Shown here one piece after another: positions 1-9,488 of a stretch of 64,000 nucleotides of DNA. The stretch's first letter is position 1. Every line of letters starts with the position of its first letter. A program made the position numbers and the translations under genes. This DNA comes from an uncultured Paracoccaceae bacterium (GTDB lineage: Bacteria; Pseudomonadota; Alphaproteobacteria; Rhodobacterales; Rhodobacteraceae). The notes beneath the pieces were generated by a model, which did no database searches, was not told the DNA's origin, and worked only from the letters and a program-made list of their open reading frames with translations. The DNA lies in assembly GCA_947492475.1 (NCBI GenBank), contig CANLNM010000005.1, positions 124,001-188,000 on the forward strand, read 5' to 3'.

Positions 1-2
1 TT

Positions 3-806
3 ACTTTGATGTTGGTGCGCGATCCCACTGCGGGCAATCTGCGCCCAATCCACCCATGGTGGTTGGCGGTGCGGTCCCTGTCGATGGCGACCGGCGGGCT
101 GTGTGCATTTTATGCGTTTTCGGTGTTACCCATCGCCCAAGCCTATGCGATTTTCTTTACGATTCCATTGCTGGTCACCCTGCTGGCCATCCCCGTTTTG
201 GGCGAAAAGGTCGGGTTTCACCGCGCCGCCGCCGTGATCATGGGATTGGTCGGTGTGGTTATCGTTGTGCAACCGGGCCAAGCCACGCTGGAACTGGGCC
301 ATCTGGCAGCGTTTGGGGCTGCGTTCAGTTCTGCATTGCAATCGGTGATCGCCCGTAAAATCGGCCGCGAAGAGCGCCGCGTTGTGATGATGCTCTATCC
401 ATTGGCGGTTACGTTTGTGATCATGGGCGTGGGCATGGGGTTTGTCTATGAACCCATGCCACTGACAGATTTGGCGGCCATGGGGCTGGTTGCGATCATG
501 GGCTTTGGCGCAGCGCTCTGTCTGGTTGGTGCCTATGCCATCGGCGAGGCCGCAATCGTCGCGCCAATGCAGTATTCCCAGATCATCTGGGCGACATTTT
601 ATGGCGCGGTCATTTTCAACGAGAGTCCCGGCAAATCCACGTTGCTGGGCGCGGGGATCATTATCGGCAGCGGCATCTATATCGTGATCCGCGAATCCAT
701 GAGCGGCACCTCTTCCAACACGCCAGTTTTGCGCACCCGGTCCCGGTCTTATGCCCCCGGCGGGTTTCGCATATCCCAAGTGATGCGCCGCAAAAACTCG
801 TCTTAG
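3..806 (+). CDS. EamA/DMT-family membrane transporter, 5' end cut off by window
   Basis: This is a drug/metabolite-superfamily permease of the inner membrane; its substrate cannot be told from sequence. The visible part has about eight to nine hydrophobic segments arranged as the rest of a first EamA repeat (with LPIAQAYAIFFTIPLL and the LGEKVG loop) and a second repeat (AIGEAAIVAPMQYSQIIWA). Family members are about 290-310 residues with ten helices, so the first one or two helices lie upstream of the window. The frame is open to base 3, and the TTG/ATG at 6-11 is probably not the true start. The C-terminus ends in a basic cytoplasmic tail. A hairpin follows the stop at 839-862. Certain as a DMT permease, unknown in function. 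Confidence 0.85.
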   Translation, partial: TLMLVRDPTAGNLRPIHPWWLAVRSLSMATGGLCAFYAFSVLPIAQAYAIFFTIPLLVTLLAIPVLGEKVGFHRAAAVIMGLVGVVIVVQPGQATLELGHLAAFGAAFSSALQSVIARKIGREERRVVMMLYPLAVTFVIMGVGMGFVYEPMPLTDLAAMGLVAIMGFGAALCLVGAYAIGEAAIVAPMQYSQIIWATFYGAVIFNESPGKSTLLGAGIIIGSGIYIVIRESMSGTSSNTPVLRTRSRSYAPGGFRISQVMRRKNSS

Positions 807-838
807 GTGCCAAATATCGGAACAGGCTTTGCACAACT

Positions 839-862
839 AACCTGCTGATATGATAGCAGGTT
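839..862 (+). terminator. Hairpin after the EamA gene, possible terminator
   Basis: An 8-bp perfect inverted repeat (AACCTGCT and AGCAGGTT) surrounds the loop gatatgat, 33 bp after the EamA stop. No T-run follows, so it could equally be an operator for the regulator gene that starts at 977. Confidence 0.35.
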
Positions 863-976
863 CACATCTATTTGGGGTGCCCTGCCCCCTGTGACACCTT
901 GACCGGTATCGTCAATTTCTTGCGAAATGACGCTCGGATTTGTAATAAGTACAAAGTCTTTTTCGACGAGGTGCCC

Positions 977-1936
977 ATGCAACGCAGACTTTCGCACGCC
1001 GATCGCGTCTTGGAAACGGCGTCGTCTTCTTCGGCTGCGGCGCGGTCCAGATTGGCGGCCAGCTGGCATCGTTCCGTGGTCAAACACGGGCTTGATCCGG
1101 ACGAACGGCGTGGCCCTGATCGCATCGCACAATCCGCCCTGCATCACCGCCGCGCCGCGTTGGAAAAATTCATGACTGTGGCATCGCCCCGGCTGGATAA
1201 CCTGTTCACTTTGGTGGGTCTGTCGGGCTGTGCGGTGTTCCTTACGGATGTGGACGGCGTGGTGCTGGATCAGCGCCTGTCCGACGCCGACGCGCCGGTT
1301 TTTGACGAATGGGGCCTATGCGCTGGCGCTGATTGGAGCGAAGAACGCGAAGGCACCAACGGGATCGGCACCTGTCTGACCGAACAGCGCCGAGTGATCA
1401 TCCACCAAGACGAACATTTCTATGCCCGCAACACCGCCATGTCCTGCATGGATGCGCCGATTTATGGCAGCGATGGCCAAATCGTCGCCGCGCTGGATGT
1501 GTCGTCAGCGCGCGCGGATCAAACCGAAGGGTTCAATCGTCTGATCGGCGCCCAAGTAGCCCAAACCGCCCGCGCCATCGAAGAGGCGAACTTTCGGGCG
1601 GCGTTTACCACTGCGCGGATCATCGTGGCCGATAGCGACGACACCGATGCGGCCACATTGCTGGCCATTAATGACGATGATTTGGTTATTGGTGCCACCC
1701 GCGAAGCGCGGCGTGTGTTTGGCATGGACAGATCAGGCGCGCTGACACCCCGTCCGGCCGCTGACATCTTGGGGCGCAAAAACGGCCCCACCGGGTTCCA
1801 AAAGGCAGAACGCGCCGCCGTGATCCGTGCCTTGGCCCGCGCCAATGGCAATGTATCCCAAGCGGCAAGACAGCTGGGCATTGGCCGCGCCACGCTGTAT
1901 CGGCGGATCAAACGACTAGAATTGGATCAATCCTGA
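977..1936 (+). CDS. GAF-domain/Fis-type HTH transcriptional regulator (AcoR-like, no AAA+ domain)
   Basis: A 319-residue regulator, probably of the aldehyde dehydrogenase gene downstream. The N-terminal half (about residues 60-195) resembles the GAF sensor of acetoin-catabolism regulator AcoR, with the typical stretches GLSGCAVFLTDVDG and GTNGIGTCL. The last 45 residues form a Fis-type helix-turn-helix (NVSQAARQLGIGRATLYRRI). In classical AcoR proteins a sigma-54-activating AAA+ domain of about 240 residues lies between these parts; here the linker is only about 80 residues and has no Walker motifs. The protein therefore probably acts without sigma-54 as a DNA-binding repressor or activator. 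The ATG at 977 is preferred because GAGG lies just upstream; an open frame extends back to 872. It is co-oriented with the dehydrogenase gene 126 bp away. Confidence 0.85.
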   Translation: MQRRLSHADRVLETASSSSAAARSRLAASWHRSVVKHGLDPDERRGPDRIAQSALHHRRAALEKFMTVASPRLDNLFTLVGLSGCAVFLTDVDGVVLDQRLSDADAPVFDEWGLCAGADWSEEREGTNGIGTCLTEQRRVIIHQDEHFYARNTAMSCMDAPIYGSDGQIVAALDVSSARADQTEGFNRLIGAQVAQTARAIEEANFRAAFTTARIIVADSDDTDAATLLAINDDDLVIGATREARRVFGMDRSGALTPRPAADILGRKNGPTGFQKAERAAVIRALARANGNVSQAARQLGIGRATLYRRIKRLELDQS

Positions 1937-1943
1937 CCAGAAC

Positions 1944-1961
1944 TGTCTCAGACCTGAGACA
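1944..1961. promoter_or_regulatory. Perfect 18-bp inverted repeat, candidate operator of the GAF-Fis regulator
   Basis: TGTCTCAG, a 2-bp spacer AC, then CTGAGACA: two perfect 8-bp arms beginning 7 bp after the regulator stop and 102 bp before the dehydrogenase start. A 2-base spacer is too short for a stable RNA loop and there is no T-run, so a protein-binding site is more likely than a terminator. That the upstream regulator binds it is inference. Confidence 0.5.
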
Positions 1962-2062
1962 CATGCAGCGCGCAACCGATGTGCGGCGGGTGACCTGCGC
2001 CGACCAGATCGTCATCGTCCAGATCAATCCGGGTGGAGGACCCGGATATCTGGAGGAACAAC

Positions 2063-3586
2063 ATGAACGATATGACGCACACAGAGGCAGGCACATATGT
2101 GTCGCCCTTTAAAACAAAGTACGACAACTATATTGGCGGCGTCTTTGTCCCGCCTGTGAATGGCAAATACTTTGACAATGTCACACCGATCACAGGTGAA
2201 AAAATCAATGAAATCGCGCGGTCCGACGCCGCGGATGTGGAACTGGCGCTGGATGCCGCCCACGCGGCAAAATCCGCCTGGGGTACCACGTCAGCCGCTG
2301 AACGGTCCAACATCCTGCTAAAAATCGCAGATCGCATCGACGAAAATCTGGAACTGCTGGCCCAGTGTGAAACATGGGACAACGGCAAACCGATCCGTGA
2401 AACGATGGCGGCCGATATCCCGCTCTCTGCCGATCATTTCCGTTATTTCGCCGGGGTTCTGCGCGGCCAAGAAGGCAACATGAGCGAGATCGACAATGAT
2501 ACAATTGCGTATCACTATCACGAACCTCTGGGCGTTGTTGGTCAGATCATTCCTTGGAATTTTTCAATCCTGATGGCCGCATGGAAACTGGCGCCTGCAC
2601 TGGCAGCGGGCAATTGCATCGTGATGAAACCCGCCGAACAGACCCCTGCGGCCATCATGGTTTTCGCTGAATTGATCAATGATCTGCTGCCTGCCGGTGC
2701 GCTGAACATCATCAACGGCTTGGGTGTTGAGGTCGGAGCGCCTTTGGCCAGCTCAAACCGGATTGCCAAAATCGCCTTTACCGGATCGACCGCAACGGGC
2801 CGCAAAATCATGGAGGCCGCCACCGCAAACCTGATCCCTGTGACGTTGGAACTGGGCGGGAAATCCCCCAACATCTTCTTCTCTGACGTGATGCGCCAAG
2901 ACGACGAATTTCTAGACAAAGCAGTCGAAGGCTTTGTTTTGTTTGCCTTTAACCAAGGCGAAGTCTGCACATGCCCGTCGCGCGCCCTGATCCAAGAGGA
3001 CATCTATGATGAATTCATCGCCCGCTGTATTGAACGGGTCAAAGCCATCAAACAAGGGGATCCTCGCGATATCAACACCATGGTGGGCGCGCAGGCCAGC
3101 ACCGAACAGCAGGAAAAAATCCTGTCCTACCTGACCATCGGCCGCGAAGAAGGCGCCGAAGTGTTGGTTGGCGGTGACGAGGCGCGGTTTAACGGTGAAT
3201 TGGCCGGGGGGAATTACATCCAGCCGACCATCCTAAAAGGGCACAATAAAATGCGCGTGTTCCAAGAGGAAATCTTTGGCCCGGTTGTGTCCGTGACCAC
3301 GTTCAAAGACGAAGCCGAAGCCTTGGCGATTGCAAATGACACAATGTACGGGCTGGGCGCTGGCGTTTGGTCGCGCGACATGAACACCTGCTACCGGTTT
3401 GGTCGCGCAATCGAAGCGGGTCGTGTTTGGGTGAACAATTATCACGCTTACCCTGCCCATGCTGCCTTTGGTGGCTACAAACAATCCGGGATTGGCCGCG
3501 AAAACCACAAAATGATGTTGGATCACTACCAGCAGACCAAAAACCTGTTGGTCAGCTATAACCCCAACAAGTTGGGCTTTTTCTAA
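2063..3586 (+). CDS. NAD(P)-dependent aldehyde dehydrogenase (AldB/ExaC/AcoD type)
   Basis: A 507-residue cytoplasmic aldehyde dehydrogenase that oxidises short aldehydes, likely acetaldehyde, to acids. The nucleophile is Cys302 in [13 protein letters not shown], which has the double-Cys pattern typical of AldB/ExaC/AcoD-like enzymes. The general base is Glu263 in LELGGKSPN. The cofactor-fold motif FTGSTATG and the C-terminal [12 protein letters not shown] are present. The ATG at 2063 follows TGGAGGAACAAC, a strong ribosome binding site, so the longer frame from 2033 is rejected. Length and motifs are full. Its position behind an AcoR-like regulator fits inducible aldehyde or alcohol breakdown. 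Confidence 0.93.
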   Translation: MNDMTHTEAGTYVSPFKTKYDNYIGGVFVPPVNGKYFDNVTPITGEKINEIARSDAADVELALDAAHAAKSAWGTTSAAERSNILLKIADRIDENLELLAQCETWDNGKPIRETMAADIPLSADHFRYFAGVLRGQEGNMSEIDNDTIAYHYHEPLGVVGQIIPWNFSILMAAWKLAPALAAGNCIVMKPAEQTPAAIMVFAELINDLLPAGALNIINGLGVEVGAPLASSNRIAKIAFTGSTATGRKIMEAATANLIPVTLELGGKSPNIFFSDVMRQDDEFLDKAVEGFVLFAFNQGEVCTCPSRALIQEDIYDEFIARCIERVKAIKQGDPRDINTMVGAQASTEQQEKILSYLTIGREEGAEVLVGGDEARFNGELAGGNYIQPTILKGHNKMRVFQEEIFGPVVSVTTFKDEAEALAIANDTMYGLGAGVWSRDMNTCYRFGRAIEAGRVWVNNYHAYPAHAAFGGYKQSGIGRENHKMMLDHYQQTKNLLVSYNPNKLGFF

Positions 3587-3996
3587 AGCCCCCTTTTGAC
3601 ACCAATATCGTCGCCCCGCAGTTTGTTTTGCGGGGCGTAACCTTTGGGGAAACTTGCCACCATCCCCTCAGCAGAAATCCAGAAATCGGTATGATTTCAA
3701 CTATTGTCGCCACTCTTTTGATCTAAGAGAACGCAAGGAAATTGAGCGCACATAGCGACACGCCATCGGTGGAAACTCAAAATCAAAGATCCGTTTCAGC
3801 TTTGTTTTGATGAAGATTTCTATGTATTTCCAATTTCTGTTTCCTTGCACATCGTTGTAGTTGCTTGAATGTAGAGATCAAATTTAACGCAAAAAAGATA
3901 AGCGCAAAATGTAGGTTAAAGCCCTGCATTTGAGTTCAGCATTCCTTAGGAAAAAGCTGCCTAGAGTGACCGAAACCGGAATCCAAAGGAAACTCA
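3587..3996. other. Intergenic region of 410 bp
   Basis: It holds the hairpin at 3612-3637 near the dehydrogenase gene and then AT-richer DNA leading to the solute-binding-protein gene at 3997. I see no convincing small gene or RNA. The promoter of the binding-protein/chemoreceptor pair should lie here, but I cannot name exact boxes. Confidence 0.5.
3612..3637 (+). terminator. Probable terminator of the aldehyde dehydrogenase gene
   Basis: A 9-bp GC-rich perfect stem (CGCCCCGCA / TGCGGGGCG) encloses the loop gtttgttt, 25 bp after the stop codon. The T-run after it is poor (taacctttgg), so it is a weak intrinsic terminator or an mRNA-end stabiliser. Confidence 0.5.
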
Positions 3997-4770
3997 ATGT
4001 TGAAACATATCACAGCCGTTGCTGCTCTTTTTACATTTGTGGCCCCAATGGCCTACGCAGATTCAATCGAAATTATCGGGCCGGATCTACCACCGATGAT
4101 CATGCCTGATGGGTCAGGACGAGAAGCCGAAATTATCCGCACCACACTGGAACATTGCGGGCATGATGTGACATTCACCATTCAGCCTTTTACCCGCCAT
4201 TGGTCATCGTTTGATGCAGGCCAAGGCGACGCCGTCACCACCGTGCCCGTAGGGATGCCCACAGCAGGCACAGAATCCGATTCCTACATTGCCTATCAAA
4301 ACGGTGTGTCATTTTTGGCAGATCGCGCAGCCCCGATTGAGGATTTGAATGGGCTGCATGGTATGAATGTCGTCACATTCCGTGGTGCAGAATCCATTTT
4401 ACCTGGTCTGGCGGATCACATTGCTGAATTTGGCGATTATCGTGAAATCACTGACCAAATTGTGCATAGTCGTCTGCTCTTCTCTGGTCGAATTGATGCG
4501 GTGATTGGTGATGGAATGATCTTTGCTGAATATAACCGCCACCTTGCTGAAAGCGCGGATGATCACGGCTTTAACCCATCTCAGGCAACCGTGTTTAACG
4601 CAACATTCGCGCCCAGCAATTATGCAATGGCGTTTCGCAACCCGGCACATACAGCTGATTTTAACCGATGTTTTGCCGAACTCACCGCAGATGGCACGAT
4701 CCAGGCGATCAATGTGAAATGGGTTGAGCAATATCGCGACACGCTTGGCCAAGAATACATGGGCTACTGA
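3997..4770 (+). CDS. Periplasmic solute-binding protein (SBP_bac_3-like), probable ligand-binding partner of a chemoreceptor
   Basis: A 257-residue protein with a Sec signal peptide (MLKHITAVAALFTFVAPMAYA, cleavage near residue 21-22). The mature part resembles extracellular solute-binding proteins of the amino-acid type: an early IIGPDLPPMIMPDGSGREAE segment, a mid-domain NGLHGMNVVTF hinge-like stretch, and a late lobe with a C-terminal VKWVEQY helix. No permease or ATPase gene is adjacent. Instead a methyl-accepting chemotaxis protein follows 77 bp downstream on the same strand, which suggests the protein carries its ligand to that receptor rather than to a transporter. Ligand unknown. The start is supported by AAAGGAAACTCA before the ATG. 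Confidence 0.75.
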   Translation: MLKHITAVAALFTFVAPMAYADSIEIIGPDLPPMIMPDGSGREAEIIRTTLEHCGHDVTFTIQPFTRHWSSFDAGQGDAVTTVPVGMPTAGTESDSYIAYQNGVSFLADRAAPIEDLNGLHGMNVVTFRGAESILPGLADHIAEFGDYREITDQIVHSRLLFSGRIDAVIGDGMIFAEYNRHLAESADDHGFNPSQATVFNATFAPSNYAMAFRNPAHTADFNRCFAELTADGTIQAINVKWVEQYRDTLGQEYMGY

Positions 4771-4847
4771 CCCATCGCCCAGACCAGATCGAATTGATGA
4801 ACTGCAAGCCACGTAGTGGATGACCAAAACCACAGATAGGACCCACA

Positions 4848-6578
4848 ATGCTTAGACTGTATTCCAAGATGAGCGTTAAGCAAAAAATTGTTCTACCGAT
4901 TTTGTCCGCAGTGCTGTTGTTTGGATCAATCTACACTCTGGTCTGGGTAAACAAACTCGAAGAAAAGCTGCAACAAAAGTTCGAAACTGAAATCGCGTTG
5001 GCTTCGGCATTTATTGCACCGGCACTGGCGGGTGCGGTATGGGATTTCGATCAACAAGCTGCTGAAACCGCATTGGACGGCTTAACCCAAATCGGCGATT
5101 TCCAATTTGCGCAGATCATTTCAGACGGCCAAGTTTTTGCTGAACTTCAGCCTAACATCGAATGGAATGCCGAATGGGATGCAATAATCCAAGAGTTCGA
5201 TCCGCAACTGCTTGAGGCGCAACGCGACACCTTCGGTTCGACGGTGATACACGCCACCCCAATCATTCAGGGGAATGGAAATTTTGTCGGATTGTTCATT
5301 CTGGGCTTTACGACTGATGCCATCAACGCAGAAATTAGTGCGGCCTATGTAGAGGCAAGCGTTTTGGGGGCAATCGCAATTTGTCTTCTGGGGCTAAGCA
5401 TTTGGCAAACCATAAGGTACTTTATGCGTCCACTTGAGGTTGTCATTGGATTTCTGGATCGACTCAGCTTAGGCGAAACCAACTTTGACATTCCGATGGC
5501 CAAACGGTTCGACGAATACGGTCGATTGGGCCAGGCTGTTGATGATTTTCGCAATGCTAGGATTGAATCCGAGCGTTTGGGGGCAGAAAATGCCGAACGA
5601 CAGCACGACCAGAAACGTATCGTTGATGCTTTGGCAGTAGAGCTCAAAGCGCTGTCTAAAGGAGCCCTAAATTGCCGACTGGCTGAGGATCTGCCCAACA
5701 GCTATGAGATTTTGTGTACAGATTTCAACAACAGTATCAACACACTACAAAGCACCATTTCAGGGATATCTCACAACGGCGCGGAAATTGATCTTAATTC
5801 AGCTGAGCTAAGCTCTGCCGCTGAAGACTTGGCCACCAGGACTGAAAAAACAGCCGCCACCCTTGCCGAAACGGCCGAAGCGTTGTCGCAATTAAAAACA
5901 GCCGCTGGAGAGAGCGCGAAAGGAGCACAGAAAGCGGATCAAATTGTTGATCAAATTCGGGAACGTTCTGAACATACAGGCAGTGTGGTTCGGGATGCTG
6001 TAAAAACAATGGCAGAGATTAAAAGTTCATCCGATCAAATCGCCGAAGTGATCAGTGTGATCGAGGATGTTGCCTTTCAAATCAACCTGTTAGCCTTGAA
6101 CGCTAGCGTTGAGGCATCTCGCGCTGGGGAAGCTGGTCAAGGATTTGCCGTTGTGGCAACGGAAGTCAGAAACCTATCTCAACGCACTGCGGAAGCAGCT
6201 CAAAATGTAACCGAGATCATTCAGGTCAGCTCAGAAAAAGTTCAACAGGGTGTTCACTCAGTGAGTGATGCTGAAACCGCACTTGAAAGCATTCAGGCCT
6301 CGATCCAAGATGTTTCGGGATTCCTATCAAATGTCTCATCTACTTCGTTGGATCAGTCCGATGGCATCTCTGAAATCAACTTGTCCATCTCAAATTTGGA
6401 TTCAGCAACGCAACAGAATGCAGCACTTGCTGAAGAAACTTTGGCAACGTCCCAGTTTTTACGTAACGAAACTCGTGAGCTGACAAATTCGCTTTCAAAG
6501 TTTCAACTTGACGAGAAAGCTATTGATGACCTTATCGCCGAGGATGTACCTTCTTCTCCAGTTCTAAAAACGGGCTAA
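4848..6578 (+). CDS. Methyl-accepting chemotaxis protein
   Basis: A 576-residue inner-membrane chemoreceptor. A first membrane helix (about residues 14-34) is followed by a short periplasmic domain of about 130 residues that begins near [16 protein letters not shown], then a second helix (about 165-187) and a HAMP domain. A second HAMP-like segment ([19 protein letters not shown]) lies around residues 265-300. The cytoplasmic signalling hairpin carries the tip sequence [20 protein letters not shown] near residue 410, which contacts CheA and CheW. No C-terminal CheR-docking pentapeptide is seen. It lies 77 bp behind the solute-binding-protein gene and is convergent with the glycerate kinase gene. 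Confidence 0.92.
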   Translation: MLRLYSKMSVKQKIVLPILSAVLLFGSIYTLVWVNKLEEKLQQKFETEIALASAFIAPALAGAVWDFDQQAAETALDGLTQIGDFQFAQIISDGQVFAELQPNIEWNAEWDAIIQEFDPQLLEAQRDTFGSTVIHATPIIQGNGNFVGLFILGFTTDAINAEISAAYVEASVLGAIAICLLGLSIWQTIRYFMRPLEVVIGFLDRLSLGETNFDIPMAKRFDEYGRLGQAVDDFRNARIESERLGAENAERQHDQKRIVDALAVELKALSKGALNCRLAEDLPNSYEILCTDFNNSINTLQSTISGISHNGAEIDLNSAELSSAAEDLATRTEKTAATLAETAEALSQLKTAAGESAKGAQKADQIVDQIRERSEHTGSVVRDAVKTMAEIKSSSDQIAEVISVIEDVAFQINLLALNASVEASRAGEAGQGFAVVATEVRNLSQRTAEAAQNVTEIIQVSSEKVQQGVHSVSDAETALESIQASIQDVSGFLSNVSSTSLDQSDGISEINLSISNLDSATQQNAALAEETLATSQFLRNETRELTNSLSKFQLDEKAIDDLIAEDVPSSPVLKTG

Positions 6579-6610
6579 ACTTGGATATTAGCAAGCAACA
6601 CGAAGGCGCT

Positions 6611-7879
6611 TCATTCAGACGGCGGCACATGACCCACGGGATTAGAAATCAGAATTGCCCGAAAATCATTCACGTTCGTCAAAGTTGGCCCTGTCACAAC
6701 TTGGTCGTTCAGTTTGCCAAAGAAAGTGTGGCTATCTGATCGTCTCAACGCTTCCAAAGGGTCGACCTGTGCGCGATCTAAAGTGTCCGGAAATACCAGA
6801 GCCCCGGCAACGTCAGCAGCGCCATCCACCCCATCTGTGTCGCAAGCGATGACATGTATTCCAGGGGTTTTCTGCAAAGAAATGGCCGCTGCCAAACAAA
6901 ACTCAGTATTGGGTCCACCAATTCCACCACCCCATCCAGATACGGTACATTCTCCACCTGATAGCAATATGATGGGCGGTGCAGTTTCAAACATTTCCTG
7001 CTGAACCTTGAGGGCCAGATCAACTTGCCGCTTCGCCTCTTGCCTTGCTTCACCTTCGATTGAATCCCCCAGTACTTTCACGTCAAACCCTTCGCCCTGT
7101 GCCAGTTTTTGAGCAGCCGCCAAAGATTGAGAAGGGGCCGAGATTATCGTGTTTTCCACATTGGCCAATCGTGGATCGTCAGGTTTCAGCACACCAGAAT
7201 CCGAAAGAGCAGCAATCGCGGATCTAGGCAAATTCAGCTGACACTTTGCAATGATATCCATTGCATCAGATGATGTTGAAACTTCACCGACGGTTGGGCC
7301 AGACGCGATATCTGCGGGATCATCGCCGGGAACATCTGAAATCATCAGCGTCAGCATTTTGGCCGGATATGCCGCTGCGGCGAGCTGCCCCCCCTTTACA
7401 CGACTAAGGTGTTTTCGAACGACATTCATTTGCCCGATTGGGGCTCCAGATTCGAGCAACGCCCGATGTGTGGCTTGCTTGTCTTCTAATGTCATCATCC
7501 CGCCGGGGGCACATAACAACGCCGATCCCCCCCCCGAAATGAGCGACAACACAAAATCGTTTTTACCCAACCCCGCTAGCAACGTTATGATGCGTTTTGT
7601 GGCCTCCACTCCGGCAAGATCAGAAACCGGGTGCGATGCTTCAACAATTTCAATACCTTGCGTCGGTCGGGCATAGCCGTAACGCGTGATGACCAATCCC
7701 TCGCATGGGCCCCACTCTGCCTCGACTGCCTCTGCCATTCGCGCTGATGCTTTGCCCGCGCCTATCACAATGACCCTGCCATTGGGTTTGGGTGGCAATG
7801 CCGCTGGGATCGTTTCCATCGGGTCGGCCGCTTTTACGGCGACTTCAAACATCCGAGTTAGAATTGTGTGGTCTACCAT
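6611..7879 (-). CDS. Glycerate 2-kinase / TtuD-type protein (DUF4147 and MOFRL domains)
   Basis: A 422-residue cytoplasmic enzyme of the family annotated as glycerate 2-kinase (GckA) or, historically, hydroxypyruvate reductase TtuD. It would phosphorylate D-glycerate in glyoxylate, tartrate or serine breakdown. Family stretches visible: GRVIVIGAGKASARMAEAVE near the N-terminus, SLISGGGSALLCAPGG, ISDVPGDDPADIASGPTV, and the C-terminal MOFRL-like SGGECTVSGWGGGIGGPNTE and CDTDGVDGAADVAGA. The ATG at 7879 is chosen because the family start lies just before the ILTRMFEVAVKAADP helix and AGAGAAAG precedes it; 7921 is an upstream alternative. The gene stands alone, convergent with the chemoreceptor. 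Confidence 0.88.
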   Translation of the reverse strand: MVDHTILTRMFEVAVKAADPMETIPAALPPKPNGRVIVIGAGKASARMAEAVEAEWGPCEGLVITRYGYARPTQGIEIVEASHPVSDLAGVEATKRIITLLAGLGKNDFVLSLISGGGSALLCAPGGMMTLEDKQATHRALLESGAPIGQMNVVRKHLSRVKGGQLAAAAYPAKMLTLMISDVPGDDPADIASGPTVGEVSTSSDAMDIIAKCQLNLPRSAIAALSDSGVLKPDDPRLANVENTIISAPSQSLAAAQKLAQGEGFDVKVLGDSIEGEARQEAKRQVDLALKVQQEMFETAPPIILLSGGECTVSGWGGGIGGPNTEFCLAAAISLQKTPGIHVIACDTDGVDGAADVAGALVFPDTLDRAQVDPLEALRRSDSHTFFGKLNDQVVTGPTLTNVNDFRAILISNPVGHVPPSE

Positions 7880-7989
7880 CAGGCTTTCTCTCTTCTCAGA
7901 TGCGTTTTGTGCATGCATCATCGCAATTGCAAACGCTTGCCTGAATGTCCTTCAAAAATACGAGCCCAACAATCCCAATCGGGCTTATC

Positions 7990-8020
7990 GAAAAAGTTTC
8001 GTCAAAAATGAAACCTTTTC
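7990..8020 (-). terminator. Probable terminator of the urt operon
   Basis: Read on the minus strand, GAAAAGGTTTC and GAAACTTTTTC form an 11-bp stem with one G-T pair around the loop atttttgac. It lies 29 bp after the urtE stop. The A-rich left and T-rich right arms serve as the tract. Confidence 0.55.
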
Positions 8021-8048
8021 AATTGCTTACCTAAGTTTATCAGCACAT

Positions 8049-8744
8049 TCACACAGACACTTGGCTTAGAAAATCGTCCCGTTCTGTGTGTTGTGCGGTA
8101 TTTTGATAAACGACTTCCCCCCGTTTCAAGACAACAAATTGATCACCAAGTTCATATGCAAAGTCAAAAAATTGCTCGACCAGAACAATGGCCATGCTGC
8201 CTTTGTCGCGTAAATATCCGATCACATCCCCAATATGTTGGATGATATTGGGCTGGATGCCTTCTGTTGGTTCATCAAGCAAAAGCAGCTTTGGCTTGGT
8301 AATCAGGGCGCGTGCGATGGCCAGTTGTTGCTGTTGTCCCCCGGACAAATCTCCCCCGCGCCGGTTCTGCATGTCTTTGAGAACAGGAAACAATTCATAG
8401 ATCTCATCCGAAATCATATGGTCGGATTTATCCAAACAGGCAAACCCGGTTTCCAGATTTTCAGTGACTGTCATCAATGGAAATACATCCCGCCCCTGCG
8501 GCACATACCCGATGCCCAAACGCGCAAGTTGATGCGAAGCGACAGCCCCAATCGATTGCCCATCCAATGACAGATCCCCCCCAGATCGAGGATGCGTCCC
8601 GGAAATTGCCTTGAGAAGGCTGGTTTTTCCGACGCCATTGGTCCCCATAACACAGGTGACCTGCCCGGCCTCTGCCTGCATCGATATCCCGTTTAAGATT
8701 TGCGAATGCCCGTAATGGAGCGTCAGATTTTCAATGTTCAGCAT
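8049..8744 (-). CDS. urtE: Urea ABC transporter ATP-binding protein UrtE
   Basis: A 231-residue ATPase of the urea importer, on the cytoplasmic face of the membrane. Walker A is GTNGVGKTSLL, the signature is LSGGQQQQLAIAR, and Walker B is LLLLDEPTEGIQPNI, a LivF-like pattern. Asparagine in place of the usual Pro/Ser (GTNGVGKT) fits UrtE. It is the last of five co-oriented genes, 3 bp after urtD. Urea uptake of this type is usually under nitrogen control. Identification is firm through the complete urtABCDE order. Confidence 0.94.
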   Translation of the reverse strand: MLNIENLTLHYGHSQILNGISMQAEAGQVTCVMGTNGVGKTSLLKAISGTHPRSGGDLSLDGQSIGAVASHQLARLGIGYVPQGRDVFPLMTVTENLETGFACLDKSDHMISDEIYELFPVLKDMQNRRGGDLSGGQQQQLAIARALITKPKLLLLDEPTEGIQPNIIQHIGDVIGYLRDKGSMAIVLVEQFFDFAYELGDQFVVLKRGEVVYQNTAQHTERDDFLSQVSV

Positions 8745-8747
8745 GAT

Positions 8748-9488
8748 TTAGCGCCCCAAATAGACTTCGATAACCTGTGGATTGGCCGTGACATGATCCA
8801 GGGATCCTTCTGCCAGGACCGACCCTTCGTGAAGTACGGTCACGCGGCAATCCAACCGTCGGACAAATTCCATATCATGTTCGACAACGACCACCGCGCG
8901 GGTTTGGGCGGCCCGTTTTAACAGGTCGGTTGTGTGTTCACGTTCCGCCGGGGTCATGCCCGCCGCGGGTTCGTCCACCAACAACAACCGAGGATCCTGC
9001 GCCAGCAACATCCCGATTTCCAACCATTGTTTTTGGCCATGCGACAATTCACCGGCGACGCGTGGCAATTCATCGAGTAGGCCGATTTCTTGGGCCAATG
9101 CTTCGATTTTGTCTGCGCCTTCTTTGGACTTTCGGTAGAACAAAACATCAAATGGGCGACGTTTGTTTCTTAGAGCCATGGCCAAGTTTTCGCGCACAGT
9201 TTGCGCCTCAAAAACCGTTGGTTTTTGGAATTTCCGGCCAATCCCCTGATTGGCGATGCTGGCTTCGTTCATGCCCAAAAGGGATATGCCTTTTTCACCC
9301 CAACTTACCCGGCCTTCATCGGGTTTGGTTTTGCCCGTGATGATATCCATAAACGTGGTTTTGCCCGCGCCATTGGGGCCAATCACCGCCCGCAATTCCG
9401 GTTCTCCGATCTGGATCGACAGGTTGTTGATGGCGCGAAATCCGTCAAAACTGACTGAAATGCCTGACACTTCGAGAAGGGTGTTCAT
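8748..9488 (-). CDS. urtD: Urea ABC transporter ATP-binding protein UrtD
   Basis: A 246-residue LivG-like ATPase. Walker A GPNGAGKTTFMD, signature LSHGQKQWLEIGMLL and Walker B LLLVDEPAAGMTPAE are all visible. The SHGQKQWLE variant and the long insert before it (RNKRRPFDVLFYRKS) are typical of UrtD. The start codon overlaps the end of urtC by 4 bp, so translation is probably coupled. It pairs with UrtE to power the UrtBC channel. Confidence 0.94.
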   Translation of the reverse strand: MNTLLEVSGISVSFDGFRAINNLSIQIGEPELRAVIGPNGAGKTTFMDIITGKTKPDEGRVSWGEKGISLLGMNEASIANQGIGRKFQKPTVFEAQTVRENLAMALRNKRRPFDVLFYRKSKEGADKIEALAQEIGLLDELPRVAGELSHGQKQWLEIGMLLAQDPRLLLVDEPAAGMTPAEREHTTDLLKRAAQTRAVVVVEHDMEFVRRLDCRVTVLHEGSVLAEGSLDHVTANPQVIEVYLGR

